NCBI GenBank assembly: GCA_029851415.1
Contig: CM056744.1
Location: 63,482,172-63,546,171 of the forward strand
DNA from: Eretmocerus hayati
Taxonomy: Eukaryota; Arthropoda; Insecta; Hymenoptera; Aphelinidae
DNA length: 64,000 bases
Reading direction: 5' to 3'
Positions 23,545-34,200 of the stretch are shown here, one piece after another. The notes beneath the pieces are model-generated. The model was not told where the DNA came from, searched no databases, and was given only the letters and a program-made list of their open reading frames with translations. The translations under genes were made by a program, and so were the position numbers. Numbering within the stretch: the stretch's first letter is position 1; each line of letters opens with the position of its first letter.

Positions 23545-24955
23545 TGCTATCGTTTATTCAACACGTCAAGTGCAACGTTTCGGCTGCATTTATAAAGCCC
23601 TTCTCAAGCTACAAAATTATTTTAAAAAATTATCAACAGTTTACAGCGTTATCAACAATCGTACAATGTAGATTAAAAATTTGTTTACCTTCATAGATCT
23701 TCATAAAAATTACTTTGAACACATATGTAATACTTCTTGAGTCAATATATCTTAACATTTCTTATTTATACTATGTGACTATCCAAATCCATGGAGAAAA
23801 ATTCATACGATGACACTTATTCTTCATTGAATTCAAACTGTACCAGTATATATGTAATTCATCCTTACGTAATTGTTTGGAATGAAAAGCTTTGATCCTG
23901 TAGGATGACGGTAGATTCATGTTATTTTCTCGATCGTCATGGTAGATCGACTATCGTCATCCGATATTGACTGACAATTTAGAAACAGAGAAAGAGAGAA
24001 AGAGTGAAAACAGAGCAACTGTGAGGATTGAAAGAACTAGATTTCTAATTTAGGAGATCGGTCGGAAGGGTAGGCATGTCTCTTACCACCAATTTTTCAT
24101 GTGCTAGAAATATCAGATGAAAAAAAACAGCAATGATTCTACAGATTTTAATTGTTTTGATCAATTTCTTTGAATCTATCTATCGAAAATTTGTATATGT
24201 TTTTTGATTTATCTATGTCTTGAACCCTATTCAAAGTGTGGGAGTGGAAGTATATATTTAGCATTTCAGAGGAAAATCTAGATTTGTATCTGTTCTCCGT
24301 GTCTAGAACTTGAACCTTGTCAAAATCTATCTCATGGTGTGTATCTCTCACATGTTTTGCTAAAGCCGATCTTTCCGAATCATTTTTTACATCCGATGCA
24401 TATTCTCTCATTCTCAATTTCAGTTTTCTTCTGCTAGTTCCTATATATGTACTGGGACAGTCTTTACAATCTATTTTATGAACAATATTGCATTTATCGG
24501 AATAGGGTAACACATCCTTCCCTAATTTTATCAGATAACCAAATCTATTACGAATACTATTAATCGGAAGAATTTGAGATTTTCTGAGGATTTTGTTTAT
24601 TGAGGGAGTCAACCCTTTTTTGAATGGTAAAACTATTTCTGGTAATTTCAGCAAGGCTTTTCTCATGTTAACTTTTGACGACGAAGAATTTGCATCAAAA
24701 TTATTCAAAGTTTGGATGCGCTTTTGAATATATTTGTTAATAAAGGTAGCCGGATAGCCATTGGTCGAAAGGTCACTTTTTATTATTCTCAAATTCTTTT
24801 GTCGAAAAATAGGATCTGAAAGTTTAATACATTTATCCGTTAATGAGTGAATGATGGCTATTTTCTGTGATGTTGGATGGTGTGAATGATAATTGATGTA
24901 TCGTCCTGATGCTGTAGGTTTTTTGTACCAATCCGTCAAGCAAAAATCATTAGGT
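23545..24955 (-). mobile_element. Penelope-like retroelement, 5'-truncated
   Basis: Minus-strand element. The coding part is at 24957-24148, followed by about 600 bp of AT-rich 3' sequence that ends with CAACGTTTCGGCTGC...AAGCCCTTCTCAAG (on the plus strand near 23569-23612), a block of the kind found in Penelope-like terminal regions. It is truncated just inside the RT C-terminus. It is inserted in the degenerate module region. Confidence 0.75.
24148..24939 (-). CDS. Penelope-like RT C-terminus plus GIY-YIG endonuclease
   Basis: 263 residues open, partial at the N-terminus. Residues 1-75 match the end of a Penelope-type RT: TDWYKKPTASGRYINYHSHH, then LSDPIF and NGYPATF. A linker with basic residues follows. 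Residues about 150-245 form a GIY-YIG nuclease: a CNIVHKIDCKDC cysteine pair, then STYIGTSRRKLKLRMREY (the YIG with the following catalytic-type arginine), SALAKHVRDTHHEIDF, and a terminal ESRFSSEML-like helix (here KSRFSSEML). The nuclease frame is intact, with no stops. The missing RT palm means this copy cannot be autonomous. The endonuclease would nick target DNA for primed reverse transcription. Confidence 0.85.
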   Translation of the reverse strand: MTDWYKKPTASGRYINYHSHHPTSQKIAIIHSLTDKCIKLSDPIFRQKNLRIIKSDLSTNGYPATFINKYIQKRIQTLNNFDANSSSSKVNMRKALLKLPEIVLPFKKGLTPSINKILRKSQILPINSIRNRFGYLIKLGKDVLPYSDKCNIVHKIDCKDCPSTYIGTSRRKLKLRMREYASDVKNDSERSALAKHVRDTHHEIDFDKVQVLDTENRYKSRFSSEMLNIYFHSHTLNRVQDIDKSKNIYKFSIDRFKEIDQNN

Positions 24956-25776
24956 CTTCGAATGATTCTGAGAAAATGTACGGGAGAGGAATATTACGTG
25001 GTTCTATATAACGAGGGGGAGAATTTATGATTCCAATGATTGGAATGAATCACTATGGGAGGTGAATATTGATAAAGTGAATGAGAATGGCGGAAGAATC
25101 GGTATTCGAGTGACAAGAAGTTTGATATGAGGAATGTGGACGGAAGTATCTATGATTGCAACAATAGAATTTCGGAAAATGTTAACAATTCTATGGTTGG
25201 AGATGGATATGTGAAAAACTGTGATATAGTTAGGTGTTAGTCCACTCAGCACATTTCAGGGTAGTTATCTGTCACTCATGAGAATTCAAGGAAAATCGAT
25301 CAAAGAGTTGAGGAGAAAGGCTGGATAACATACACACAGGCAGAGACAATAATGGTCAAAGATCAATGTTCAGCATGGAGGGGATAATAGTGGAGGGAAA
25401 GATTAGACTCACAATCGAACGATCCCGGCGAGATGGAAAAAATGGCTGAAGCTGACTTCCTACCAGGGAAAGTTTTTGGAATGAAAAATGGATTTCAGTG
25501 AAATAATTGCAGGAATTTCTTGTCACGGGGTGACGAATCAATAGGGGTGAAAATTCAATGGGGTGGAGCGGATTGTAGAAAGCGGTGTAGGACAGATTTC
25601 AGAAGGCAATGTGGGCGGATAATAGGGAGGAATGTGTGGTGGACATTGAAATGGGGAGTGGAGCGAATCCTAGAAGGAAGTATGGCGCGGTTTTGAGTAG
25701 GCAGTGTGGGGGGGGGGAATGATAGGAGAAATACGCTGCTAAGAGTAATTAGCAGAATGCTTTCTCACGGCGTTAT
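24956..25776. other. Degenerate module and G-rich minisatellite start
   Basis: 25300-25450 shows weak similarity to 22430-22560. 25555-25725 is a degenerate purine-rich repeat (GTGGAGCGGAT, GTGGGCGGAT, GTATGGCGCGG, then a G run) related to the array at 26866-27246. Confidence 0.45.
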
Positions 25777-26049
25777 ATGATGAGTATCATAACGATTGAG
25801 GAAATATCATATATTTTGAGTTATTCCTCTGAGGGAGCATTTAACAGAGATTTGGGTCATCTGAAAATAGGTTTCCCCAACAATAATAATATCTATTTGG
25901 TTGAGAGGAAATTTCGATACAGTTGGTTCAAAGGTGATTTTACTGGAAATCTTGGTAAGAATGATCTTTTCCCGGAACTTCATTTGAATAATGTTTCACG
26001 GATTTTGAGAGAATTTGGTATCAACCAATTGATTCAGAATGGTGCATGA
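25777..26049 (+). pseudogene. Unknown ORF fragment, first of a duplicated pair
   Basis: 91 codons open with ATG at 25777, ending in a TGA. Visible segments include ILSYSSEGAFNRDLGHLKIG, NNNNIYLVERKFRYSWFK and LREFGINQLIQNGA. I do not recognise the family. A paralogous but broken copy follows at 26110-26360, which supports past coding, because FNRDLG / FERDLG and the preceding LSY are kept in the same register. It is flanked by G-rich repeats on both sides. Confidence 0.3.
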
Positions 26050-26109
26050 GTAGGTCTTTAGGTCATTGAGATTCGGATGAATGAGTCGTGGAGGAATGAT
26101 ACAAGGGAA

Positions 26110-26360
26110 AAAAGGATATTAATAAAAATGTTCCACTATTTTTTGAGTTATCCTTTTGAGAAAGCTTTTGAAAGAGATTTAGGCTTCCTAGATTGAGATT
26201 TTTTTAACAATATCCGTTGTTTTGTTGAGATGGAATTTCGATGCAGTGGGTTTGAGAATGATGAAAGAAAGAAGTCTTTCGTGGAAATTTTGATTTTTTG
26301 GGAAATTCGGAATCCGTAGAGGTTGAATGAAAATTCGGTATCAACCAATCAATAGATCAT
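26110..26360 (+). pseudogene. Broken paralogue of the 25.8-kb ORF
   Basis: Reads FHYFLSYPFEKAFERDLGFL in step with the first copy, then a stop, then DFFNNIRCFVEMEFRCSGF, more drift, and a further stop (TAG) before a sequence matching TATCAACCAAT of the first copy. Offset between copies is about 320 bp. Confidence 0.3.
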
Positions 26361-26865
26361 GCAGGAAAAATTCTAATTTAGGTGACTCAACTCACGGTGG
26401 GACTGTGTTAGGAAAAGATATTCATGTATTAAGAGTCAAAATTTGAGCAATTTCGCTTCAAAAACGCCATGGATCAAATTTAATTGAGAGAGGAAAGCTG
26501 CCAAATTACTGGGGTATCAGAAATTGGATTGTGCTCAACTTGTCGAGAGCCAAAAAATGATAAGGTAAACAGTAAAAGAGGAAGAGTGTGCGGTATGAAA
26601 CAACGGTTACACACACACGCACATACAAACACGAACAGAGGGGCGCAAAGATGAGTCTCTGACAGATTCGGGGGACCATCAGGAGGAAAAGTGTTACCTA
26701 CAATTGATAGATTTTGGTGAGAGAAAGAGAATGGTTTGAGGCTTTTTCAGATAAGAGGAATTTTGTTGGAGGATATATTGGTTTTAAAGAAAAATGTGAT
26801 CAAATTTTCGTTAGGGTGAAAACAAAGCTTTCCCTTTGAAGGGAGCAAAAATGAGGTGGACTTTG
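26361..26865. other. No gene seen
   Basis: Degenerate module remnants, with a CA-rich stretch near 26608-26632. 26690-26720 echoes the TGACCTACAATCAAGAGAT block of 22524. Confidence 0.4.
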
Positions 26866-27246
26866 AACAACAGTGTGGGGTGGAATGTCCATGTCAGTGT
26901 GGGGCGGACAATGAAACGGAGAGTGGGGCGGATTTTTTAAGGCAGTGTGGGGCGGATTCCATACGTTGATGTGGGGCGGATTTCAGAAGGCAGCTTGAAG
27001 CGTAATTTGGACGGCAGTATAGGGCGGACAATAAAACGAAGAGTGGGGCGGATTCTGAATGGCGATGTGGGGCGGATTTTGAACGGCAGTGTGGGGCGGC
27101 GTGGGGCGGAAAGGGGAGGTGTGGGGCGGAAATGGGCGGAGTGGGGCGGAAACGCATATGTTATGTGGGGCGGCATGGGGCGCCGTGGGGCGGATTTAGT
27201 GTTATCCGACAGTACGGGGTGGCGTGGGGCGGTGTGGGGCGGAAGA
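26866..27246. repeat. G-rich GTGGGGCGGA minisatellite
   Basis: More than 15 copies of GTGGGGCGGA or close variants, with spacers (ATTTTGAACGGCA, ATTCCATACGTTGAT) that shorten to almost nothing between 27097 and 27246. All G runs are on the plus strand. Long frames on both strands here are produced by the repeat and are not genes. Confidence 0.9.
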
Positions 27247-27285
27247 TGTAAAAAAACTATATAGTATAGGGACATATATTCAATA

Positions 27286-28787
27286 TGTGTCGTAATAGGT
27301 GTACATACCGCAACTGGGGTATAGATGGGATTTTGTAATTTCGTTGCGAAATATCAAAATTTTTTGTAATAGCTTTCATTTTTTGGAACTTTTAATTGAA
27401 AATGCCTTTCAAATCATTACATTTGTAATGCTTTGAAGGGGGTGCCAACTTCGCACGCGTGTTGATTTACCCTTAATCATTACATAACAAACGAGCGTCT
27501 GCTGTGGAATGATTAGAGTGAGGGCCATCGAGGTTAAGCTACGATCCTTATCGTTTTTCTGTAAAGGATAATAAAATTATTACTGTTTTGCGGTAATGGT
27601 GGTGACGAGAGTGATTGCAAGTGCGCGAGTGTTGATTCTTTTGTGGGCGTGCGGGCATCGGTTTAGCTGCGGATTAGGCTGCGGAGCAAATGATGCAGAT
27701 CATCAACATTGGATGCCATCATCGTCGTCCACGTGTTGTAGACGGCCTCCCCTAAAAAAGAGCTTCTGCGTCCTGCTGTGATCTTTACGACAGACGCTCT
27801 GTTGCGACACAATTCTCAAAATTCATTCAGCACACGCGACTGATCACTCCCGTGGCGTTTTTGTGCGGGCATCCACTCAGTCATACAGAAGTCCTGTGCC
27901 GTTTTCAGAAGTGCAATACTCACGTGTGCTAATAATAATATCTCTCGCGTGCGCTTAGCTTATTACTCAATTTTAGCGTACGCTAAAGTCGCCTTTCGCG
28001 TGCGCTACTATGCAGAGTTTAATTTTCGCGTACGCTAATTCTCTGGAAGTATACACCATGAATTGTAGCGCACGCGAAAGGTGACTTTAGCGTACGCTAA
28101 AATCGAGTAATAAGCTTAGCGCACGCGAGAGATATTCTTATTAGCACACGCGAGTATTGCACTTCTGAAAACGGCACAGGACTTGTGTATGACTGAGCGG
28201 ATGCCCGCACAAAAACGCCACGGGAGTGATCAGTCGCGTGTGCTGAATGAATTTTGAGAATTGTGTCGCAACAGAGCGTCTGTCGTAAAGATCACAGCAG
28301 GACGCAGAAGCTCTTTTCTAGGGGAGGCCGTCTGCAACATGTGGACCACGATGATCGCATTCAATGTTGATGATCTGCATCATTTGCTCCGCAGCCTAAT
28401 CCGCAGCTAAACCAATGCCCGCACGCCCACAGAAGAATCAACACTCGCACACTTGCAATCACTCTCATCACCACCATTACCGCAAAACAGTAATAATTTC
28501 ATTATCCTTTACAGAAAAAAGATAAGGATCGTAGCTTAACCTCGATGGCCCTCACTCTAATCATTACACAGCAGACGCTTGTTTGTTATGTAATGATTAA
28601 GGGTAAATCAACACGCGTGCGTAGTTGGCACCCCCTTCAAAGCATTACAAATGTAATGATTTGAAAGGCATTTTCAATTAAAAGTTACAAAAAATGAGAG
28701 CTATTACAAAAAATTTTGATATTTCCCAACGAAATTACAAAATGCCATCTATACCCCAGTTGCGGTATGTACACCTATTCCGACACA
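27286..28787. mobile_element. 1.5-kb near-perfect palindromic element with TA target site
   Basis: Ends TGTGTCGTAATAGGTGTACA and TGTACACCTATTCCGACACA are inverted. The arms (27286 to about 28010; about 28060 to 28787) match almost base for base, including ATTACATTTGTAATGCTTTG and its mirror at 28646. The element is flanked by TA on both sides (27284-27285 and 28788-28789), the target of Tc1/mariner-type transposition. No transposase is encoded. The inner region has a cluster of GCGYRCGC motifs. Confidence 0.85.
27920..28155. promoter_or_regulatory. Cluster of GCGYRCGC palindromic motifs
   Basis: About nine sites of the form CGCGTGCGCT, TAGCGTACGCTA or AGCGCACGCGA lie around the palindrome centre (near 27938, 27976, 27997, 28025, 28065, 28091, 28118; weaker ones at 27921 and 28142). 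TAGCGTACGCTA is itself self-complementary. Regularly repeated internal sites suggest protein binding, but that is inference. Confidence 0.45.
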
Positions 28788-28837
28788 TACTGTATATATA
28801 TATATACACTTACCATATATGATGGCAAGCATGCTCA

Positions 28838-29165
28838 CTGACAAGGAGGGTGCCAGGCCTTCCAATCCTCCTGGAACTCTGGGACATGTTTCTTCATATC
28901 AAAACATGTAACTAACCACTCTCGTAACTTGCCAACGCTCCCTAGAATCATCCTAAGTACCAGGGTCAATATTCCAGCAGATAGGCCTTTTTCAGGGGGA
29001 TTGACGCATTCAGAGCTCTCCATGAGCTAGCTATTCAACGGCGTGATGCTTTCTTATGGACAAACGAGAATAGTTACATGGAAGAGAGACTGAGAAAAAA
29101 CAAATTCCAGCTATATGAGACTGCTATAGTTTATCTCAACCATGGATGAGGGGAGTTCAGAATCA
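28838..29165 (-). repeat. Repeat R, left copy (inverted partner at 54.87-55.2 kb)
   Basis: Reverse-complementary to about 54870-55205. On the coding-like strand both copies read RMILGSVGKLREWLVTCF followed by M-KH-PEFQEDW (FDMKKHVPEF here, FNMSKHIPEF in the partner), so a peptide seems conserved. Frames are broken upstream. Family unknown. Both copies sit next to the tRNA-SINE arrays. Confidence 0.6.
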
Positions 29166-29270
29166 AAGAATTGGCAGAGTTTTTCAACAACGGGATGATG
29201 AGTCTGGCAGGATATAAGACTTGTCAATAAACATACGGTATTGATTATGACCTACTCACATTCAGAGACC

Positions 29271-30096
29271 ATGGCGGTACACCAAGGCTTGGATGAAATA
29301 TCAAGCACATGGACCTTCTTGGTACCACTTCTTCCTATGGTCTCCAGATGAAGGATTTTTCTTGAGACACGACAAAGAGAGGGAGAAATTCTTCCCCAGG
29401 TAAGATTTGAACTTGCGATCTCCAGTTCTACGGACCGAAGTCTTAAGGTAGTACTAGCGGTACTGATAAGTCCAAGTGCAGATGAGACTCGCGCTTGACT
29501 CGTTTCCGCCCGTCTATACAGGTATAGTAATGCACACAGCAGACGACAACCTAACCCCGAAACTGCCGAAAGTAGTGACATATTGGCTCAGATCTTTTTT
29601 GGTAGGCTCCTAACCGTCGATCTGTTCGTTGCTATGCATTTTTCATGCACTTTTACATCTGTGTGATCACTCCCGAGAAAATCTTATTGTTAGAAATGAG
29701 TGTATCGATCATTTCCCATAAGACGCCGTGTGAATCGGCTTTTGCAAAATTGCCCAGAACTTTTCTCCCAGACTCCTAAAGGTTTCAAAATCCTGACTGT
29801 GTCTATTTGATACACTAATCTACCACTGTGCCGAATTTCGTAATTTTCTGATAGGTAATTCGAGTACCGCTAGTACTACCTTAACCACTAGACCACCAGG
29901 GCGATTGCGAATTCACACGCTTCGGGAAGTCTCCTCTCTGTCTCTATGTCGCTTTCCAAAGAAGGGGGGAGAGGCCAGTTCTGAAACCATGGCCGATTTG
30001 GATTAGATTATTTGAATCTATCGCTCAATAGAAATTTCAATCAAGAAATGTGACTCTATCGTTTATTCGAGCTCATGATCGGGCTGTGCCGATGGA
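29271..30096 (-). mobile_element. tRNA-derived SINE unit S1, interrupted by a MITE
   Basis: Minus-strand unit of a ~375-bp tandem SINE-like family. The tRNA-like head (box B complement ATTTGAACTTGCG near 29406; box A complement TTAACCACTAGACCACC near 29881) is split at a TTAA by the element at 29447-29880. The body carries TCTATGTCGCTTTCC, AACCATGGCCGATTTGG and ATATCAAGCACATGGACC. Confidence 0.75.
29447..29880. mobile_element. 434-bp MITE with 18-bp TIRs and TTAA target duplication
   Basis: Ends GGTAGTACTAGCGGTACT and AGTACCGCTAGTACTACC are exact inverted repeats. TTAA flanks both sides (29443-29446 and 29881-29884). Removing it restores the SINE box A. TTAA targeting is a piggyBac-type trait, though the TIR does not start with the usual CCC. 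No coding capacity. Confidence 0.88.
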
Positions 30097-30484
30097 TACA
30101 CTAAGGCTTGAATTAAATATCAAGCACATGTACCTTCATAGTGCCACTCTTTTCTATGGTCTCCAGATGGAGGATTCTTTTCAAAAAGCGACAAAGAGAG
30201 GAAGAAATTCTTCCCCAGGCGAAATTTGAACACGCGATCTCCAGTCCTCCGGACCGGAGCCTTAACCACTAGACCACCGGGGTAATTGCGAATTTATAAG
30301 CTTGGGGAAGTCTTCTCTTTGTCTCTATGTCGCTTTTCAGAGCAGGGGGAGGGGGCCGTTTCAAAACCATGGCCGATCCGAATTGGATTATCTGAATCTA
30401 TCTCTCAATAGAAATTTCAATCAAGAATGTGACTCTATCGTTAATTCGAGCTCATCACCGGGCTGTGCCGATGGATTCACCAAG
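30097..30484 (-). mobile_element. tRNA-derived SINE unit S2
   Basis: Complete unit with an uninterrupted tRNA-like head on the minus strand at about 30293-30217: box A TGGTCTAGTGGTTAAGG and box B GTTCAAATTTC. It follows S1 in direct tandem. The next unit (S3) is separated from it by a BEL solo LTR. Confidence 0.75.
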
Positions 30485-30771
30485 TATTTGATATGGAAGC
30501 AGGTGAACTGAATAACTTTGATTTGACACATAGTTTTGACAAATAGATAAAATATATTCAACAAACTCATTGTACAGAGCGAGGTGGTGCGGTCGGTGGT
30601 CGAGCGGAAACTGGCGCAAGTCGCGGAAGGTGACGAGCGCACTGGAATGAATAGCAGAAGAGCACGGAGTCGCAACGACAAGATGGCGGCTACGCGCGAG
30701 AATTCAAAATCCAACGAAGACCTCATACTGAAGTAGATGTATATAAATGAAAACGAACACAATATTTAACA
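30485..30771 (-). mobile_element. BEL solo LTR (LTRa), 287 bp, TSD CCAAG
   Basis: Begins TATTTGATATGG (mutated TG) and ends ATATTTAACA on the plus strand, same length as the other BEL LTRs in the window. The 5-bp duplication CCAAG flanks it (30480-30484 and 30772-30776), and the empty site CACCAAGGCTT is seen in other SINE units. It is closest to the right LTR of BEL-1 (44893-45179). Confidence 0.88.
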
Positions 30772-31010
30772 CCAAGGCTTAAATTGAATATCAAGCACAT
30801 GGACCTTCATGACCACTTTTTTCTATGGTCTCTTAATGGAGGATTTCTTTCGAAAAGTGACAAGGAGAGGAAAAATTTCTTCCCCGGGTGAGATTTGAAC
30901 TTGCGATTTCCAGTTCTCTGGACCGGCACCTTAAGGGTCTCGACAGGAAGCGCGCGATGCTCTCTCCTCCATCTTCTCCCACGTGTATAAGCATAGGCGC
31001 TGTAGTTGCA
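30772..31010 (-). mobile_element. SINE unit S3 (partial) and half of a TTAA MITE
   Basis: Nearly the same as 45180-45416: SINE body, box B, then TTAA (30931-30934) followed by the left half of the MITE seen complete at 45343-45542. It breaks at 31010 into BEL 5' UTR sequence, with a CAG microhomology. Confidence 0.75.
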
Positions 31011-31697
31011 GCTGAGGATGACTTTGGTCAGCTGTGTTGCCAGATGTCGAGCTCAGCTCCGGGCACCAAACACACCAACGTCGGCTAACACACACGTCCG
31101 ATGATGCTAAAAAGGCCGTTGACTTTAGCATAGAATCGAGTTCATCATCACCAAGAATGCTCGCTATTATGATAATAAATAACGCTGAGCAATGCCAAAA
31201 AAATTGCGGCAAATCGCGAAAATATTTCTCTTAGAATCAAATAATCAATGAGAATTGATCTCAATTGATTTTGAAGTGAGAGAAATCAGCCAAGAATTCT
31301 ATAAATCATTGAAAATTTGGGGAAAAAACAATGGAAACAGCTCATCCTAAAAAACCCACGATGAACTCCCTAGTTGCCGAGAGACTCTCCTGGATCCCCA
31401 GGTCGTTTCCGCCGCCTTCTCGGGTTGCACTGACTGGAGATCTCGACGTGCTTCTCTGGTTAGCCTGTGTCCTATTGGGACGATGTAGGCTGCCCTAACT
31501 TTGCGCTTGCTGCCGGTGAACAAATGCTCTGGAACGAGCAATCGAGGAATCTTCTCCGTCCTCCGGGAGGATATCAGCACTGCACTAGCTGATAGGCCTC
31601 GTAGACGTCGCCGCTGATCGCCCGAGAAGACACCCGAACGCGCACTATCACCATGAATTTCACTCACTGGCTCCAATCCGGTATTCGAGAGACCATA
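31011..31697 (-). mobile_element. BEL 5' UTR segment, duplicated
   Basis: Matches 44155-44892: GCTGAGGATGA...GGTCAGCTGTGTTGCC, then GTTGACTTTAGCATAGAATC, then CTCACTGGCTCCAATCCGG and a primer-binding-site-like GACCATA next to the LTR at 31698. The copy lacks the TCGATGCGAATCC block present in its partners. Confidence 0.75.
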
Positions 31698-31984
31698 TGT
31701 TTGATATGGGAGCACGTGAACTGAATAACTTCTATTTGACACATAGTTTTGACAAATGAATAAAATATATTCAACAAACTCATTGTACAGAGCGAGGTGG
31801 TGCGGTCGGTGGTCGAGCGGAAACTGGCGCAAGCCGCGGAAGGCGACGAGCGCCCTGGAATGAATAGCAGAAGAGCACGAAGTCGCAGAGACAAGATGGC
31901 GGCTACGTGCGAGAATTCAAAATCCAACAAAGACCTCGTTTTGAACTAGATGTATATAAATCAAAATGAACACAATACTCAACA
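31698..31984 (-). repeat. BEL-1 left (3') LTR
   Basis: Plus strand TGTTTGATATGGG to ACTCAACA, followed by TTGCGCCCACC, the complement of a polypurine tract. Differs from the right LTR at clearly more positions than the BEL-2 pair differ. Confidence 0.9.
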
Positions 31985-32746
31985 TTGCGCCCACCTTGAT
32001 TCGATACATTCAAGAAACTTAAATAATTCCATTTGAAAGAGTACTAATCATGTTCTCAATGTTGAGAATCGATAAAGAATCCAGATCAATAGATATTCAA
32101 AGTCATAATAGGTGCTCAAAGATTTGGATTTTCAACTAAGTTTGGATTAACGATCCATGCAGAGCCATTTGGCAGCTAATTTATCAGAGATCAATTGCGA
32201 GATCTGCACAACAAAAATCTAAGGGATGCAAAGTAACCTACAACATGATTAATCAAAAGTAGATCAGAATCAAATTATGCGATGAAGGGTCATCAAACAG
32301 AACGTAATCTGAACATAAAATACAAAGGAAAAATTGAGCTGAACCTTCAAAAAAATCGTTCAATTATCTCAAATTGTTACAATAATCAAGGAAAAAATCG
32401 AAGAATTAAGCCTGAATTTCAGTAACATCGTAACACCGCTTTATCAGATCAAAAAAGAAACTAAGTTCCGGCCACCCGGGAAAGGGTCCCAAAAGGAGGA
32501 ACGTCCATCCCATTTGGAGATGAACGCCCTCGGTAACCGCGCAATCGGCTCTGAATTTTGTATTCTGCTCGCAACACGCCAGACACTAACTGAGTGCTTT
32601 TGTGCTGCCAAGACACCCATACTACTTGGAAAATGACCCGAATTTCAACTGGTAAGTGGAATTAAGTTTACCGCGGACTCTTTTAAGAACAAAAACTCCA
32701 ACCTTATACCTCATCACTCATTGTCCATTATTAGAGAATTCAATTC

Positions 32747-33127
32747 TCATCTTTTTGTTCTTCTGATGATGCGGGAACAAGTAGCACAAGCTCCACAATT
32801 TGAACGTCGGAATTTTGACGAGACTGTTCGGACTTCTACCACTCGAATCCGGCCATCATTTCCAGGGAATACTGTGGTGATCACTGCTGGGGGCCATACC
32901 GCCGGAGGCCTACACTCGTCGTCTAGTAAGACCACGTCACACAATTGATAGACCCGAGTAGGCCGTGACCATTTATGTCTCTCTTGTGGTGCTTGTAGAT
33001 ATTCACTGGACCATGATTCCCAAAATTCCTGGACCATCTGAGTCATCCGCCTCCATCTTTTATTGACTGAAATCGGCCCTGATGGAACTGTTGGTTCTGG
33101 AATTATAAATGATGGTCTCTGTATCAC
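32747..33127 (-). pseudogene. BEL-1 pol C-terminal fragment (integrase end)
   Basis: 127 codons. Reads IQRPSFIIPEPTVPSGPISV, KRWRRMTQMVQEFWESW, SSEYLQAPQERHKWSRPTRV, then GDVVLL-like LCDVVLLDDECRPPAVW and FPGNDGRIRVVEVRT. This matches the end of the BEL-2 polyprotein residue for residue over most of its length. It terminates in a changed frame (CATCSRIIRR) and runs, upstream, to the BEL-2 insertion at 33180. Confidence 0.85.
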
Positions 33128-33180
33128 AAAATGCGCTGGTGTCAGTGCAGCAATTCAGATGGATCATCTCTCAAAGGAGC

Positions 33181-33467
33181 TGTTTGATATGGGAGCAGGT
33201 GAACTGAATAATTTTGGTGGGACACATAGTTTGAACAAATAAATAAACTATATTCAACAAACTCATTGTACAGAGCGAGGTGGTGCGGTCGGCTGCTGAG
33301 CGGAAACTAGCGCAAGCCGCGGAAAGTGACGAGCGCGCTGGAATGAATAGCAGAAGAGCACGAAGTAGCGACGACAAGATGGCGGCTGCGCGCGAGAATT
33401 CAAAATTCGAAAATGACCTCATACTGAACTAGATGTATATGAATCAAAATGAACACAATACTAAACA
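33181..33467 (-). repeat. BEL-2 left (3') LTR
   Basis: Starts TGTTTGATATGGGAGCAGG and ends ATACTAAACA on the plus strand. 33468-33478 next to it is TTCCGCCCACC, the complement of polypurine tract GGTGGGCGGAA. Confidence 0.93.
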
Positions 33468-33478
33468 TTCCGCCCACC
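33468..33478 (-). promoter_or_regulatory. BEL-2 polypurine tract
   Basis: GGTGGGCGGAA on the minus strand directly before the 3' LTR; expected primer for plus-strand DNA synthesis. Confidence 0.7.
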
Positions 33479-34200
33479 TTGATTCGATACATTCAAAGAA
33501 CTTAAATAATTCCATTTGACAAGGTACTAATCATGATCTCGATGTTGAGAATCGATAAAGAATCCAAAATAATAAATATTCAAAGTCATAATAGGGGCAT
33601 AAGGATTTGGATTTTCAACTAAGTTTGAACTAAAGATCTACAATTTGAACTAAAGACCCACAAATTTGCACAACAAAATCTAAGGGGTGTAAGTAACCTA
33701 CAAGATGAATAATCAAAAGTGGATCAGAATCAAATTATGCGATGAAGGGTCATCAAATCGAAAGTAATTCGAACATAAAATACGAAGGAGAACTTAGCTG
33801 AACCTTCAAAAAAAATCGTTCAATCATCTCAAATTGTGACAATAATCAAGGAAAAAATCGAAAAATTAAACCTGAATTTTAGTAAAATCTTAACACCACT
33901 TTATCAGATCAAGAAATATACTAAGTTCCGGCCACCCGGGAACGGGTCCCAAAAGGAGGAACGTCCATTCCTTGTGGAGATGAACGCCCTTGGCAACCGC
34001 GCAATTGGCTCTAAATTTCGTATTGTGCTCGCATACACGCCAGACACTAACTTAGTGCTTTTGAGCAGCCAAGACACCCATACTACTTGGAAAATGACTC
34101 GAATTTCAACTGATATGTGGAATTAAGTTTACCGCGGACTCTATTGAAAACAAAAACTCCAACCTTATAACTAATCACTTATTGTCCATTATTAGAGAAT
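33479..34200 (-). other. BEL-2 3' UTR
   Basis: About 720 bp between the pol stop and the polypurine tract. It is paralleled by BEL-1 31985-32740, including CTAAGTTCCGGCCACCCGGG and AAGGAGGAACGTCC. No conserved frame. Confidence 0.7.

Noticed and set aside
26894..27275. Long frames on both strands at 27 kb
   Set aside because: Produced by the GTGGGGCGGA repeat; composition is pure repeat translation.
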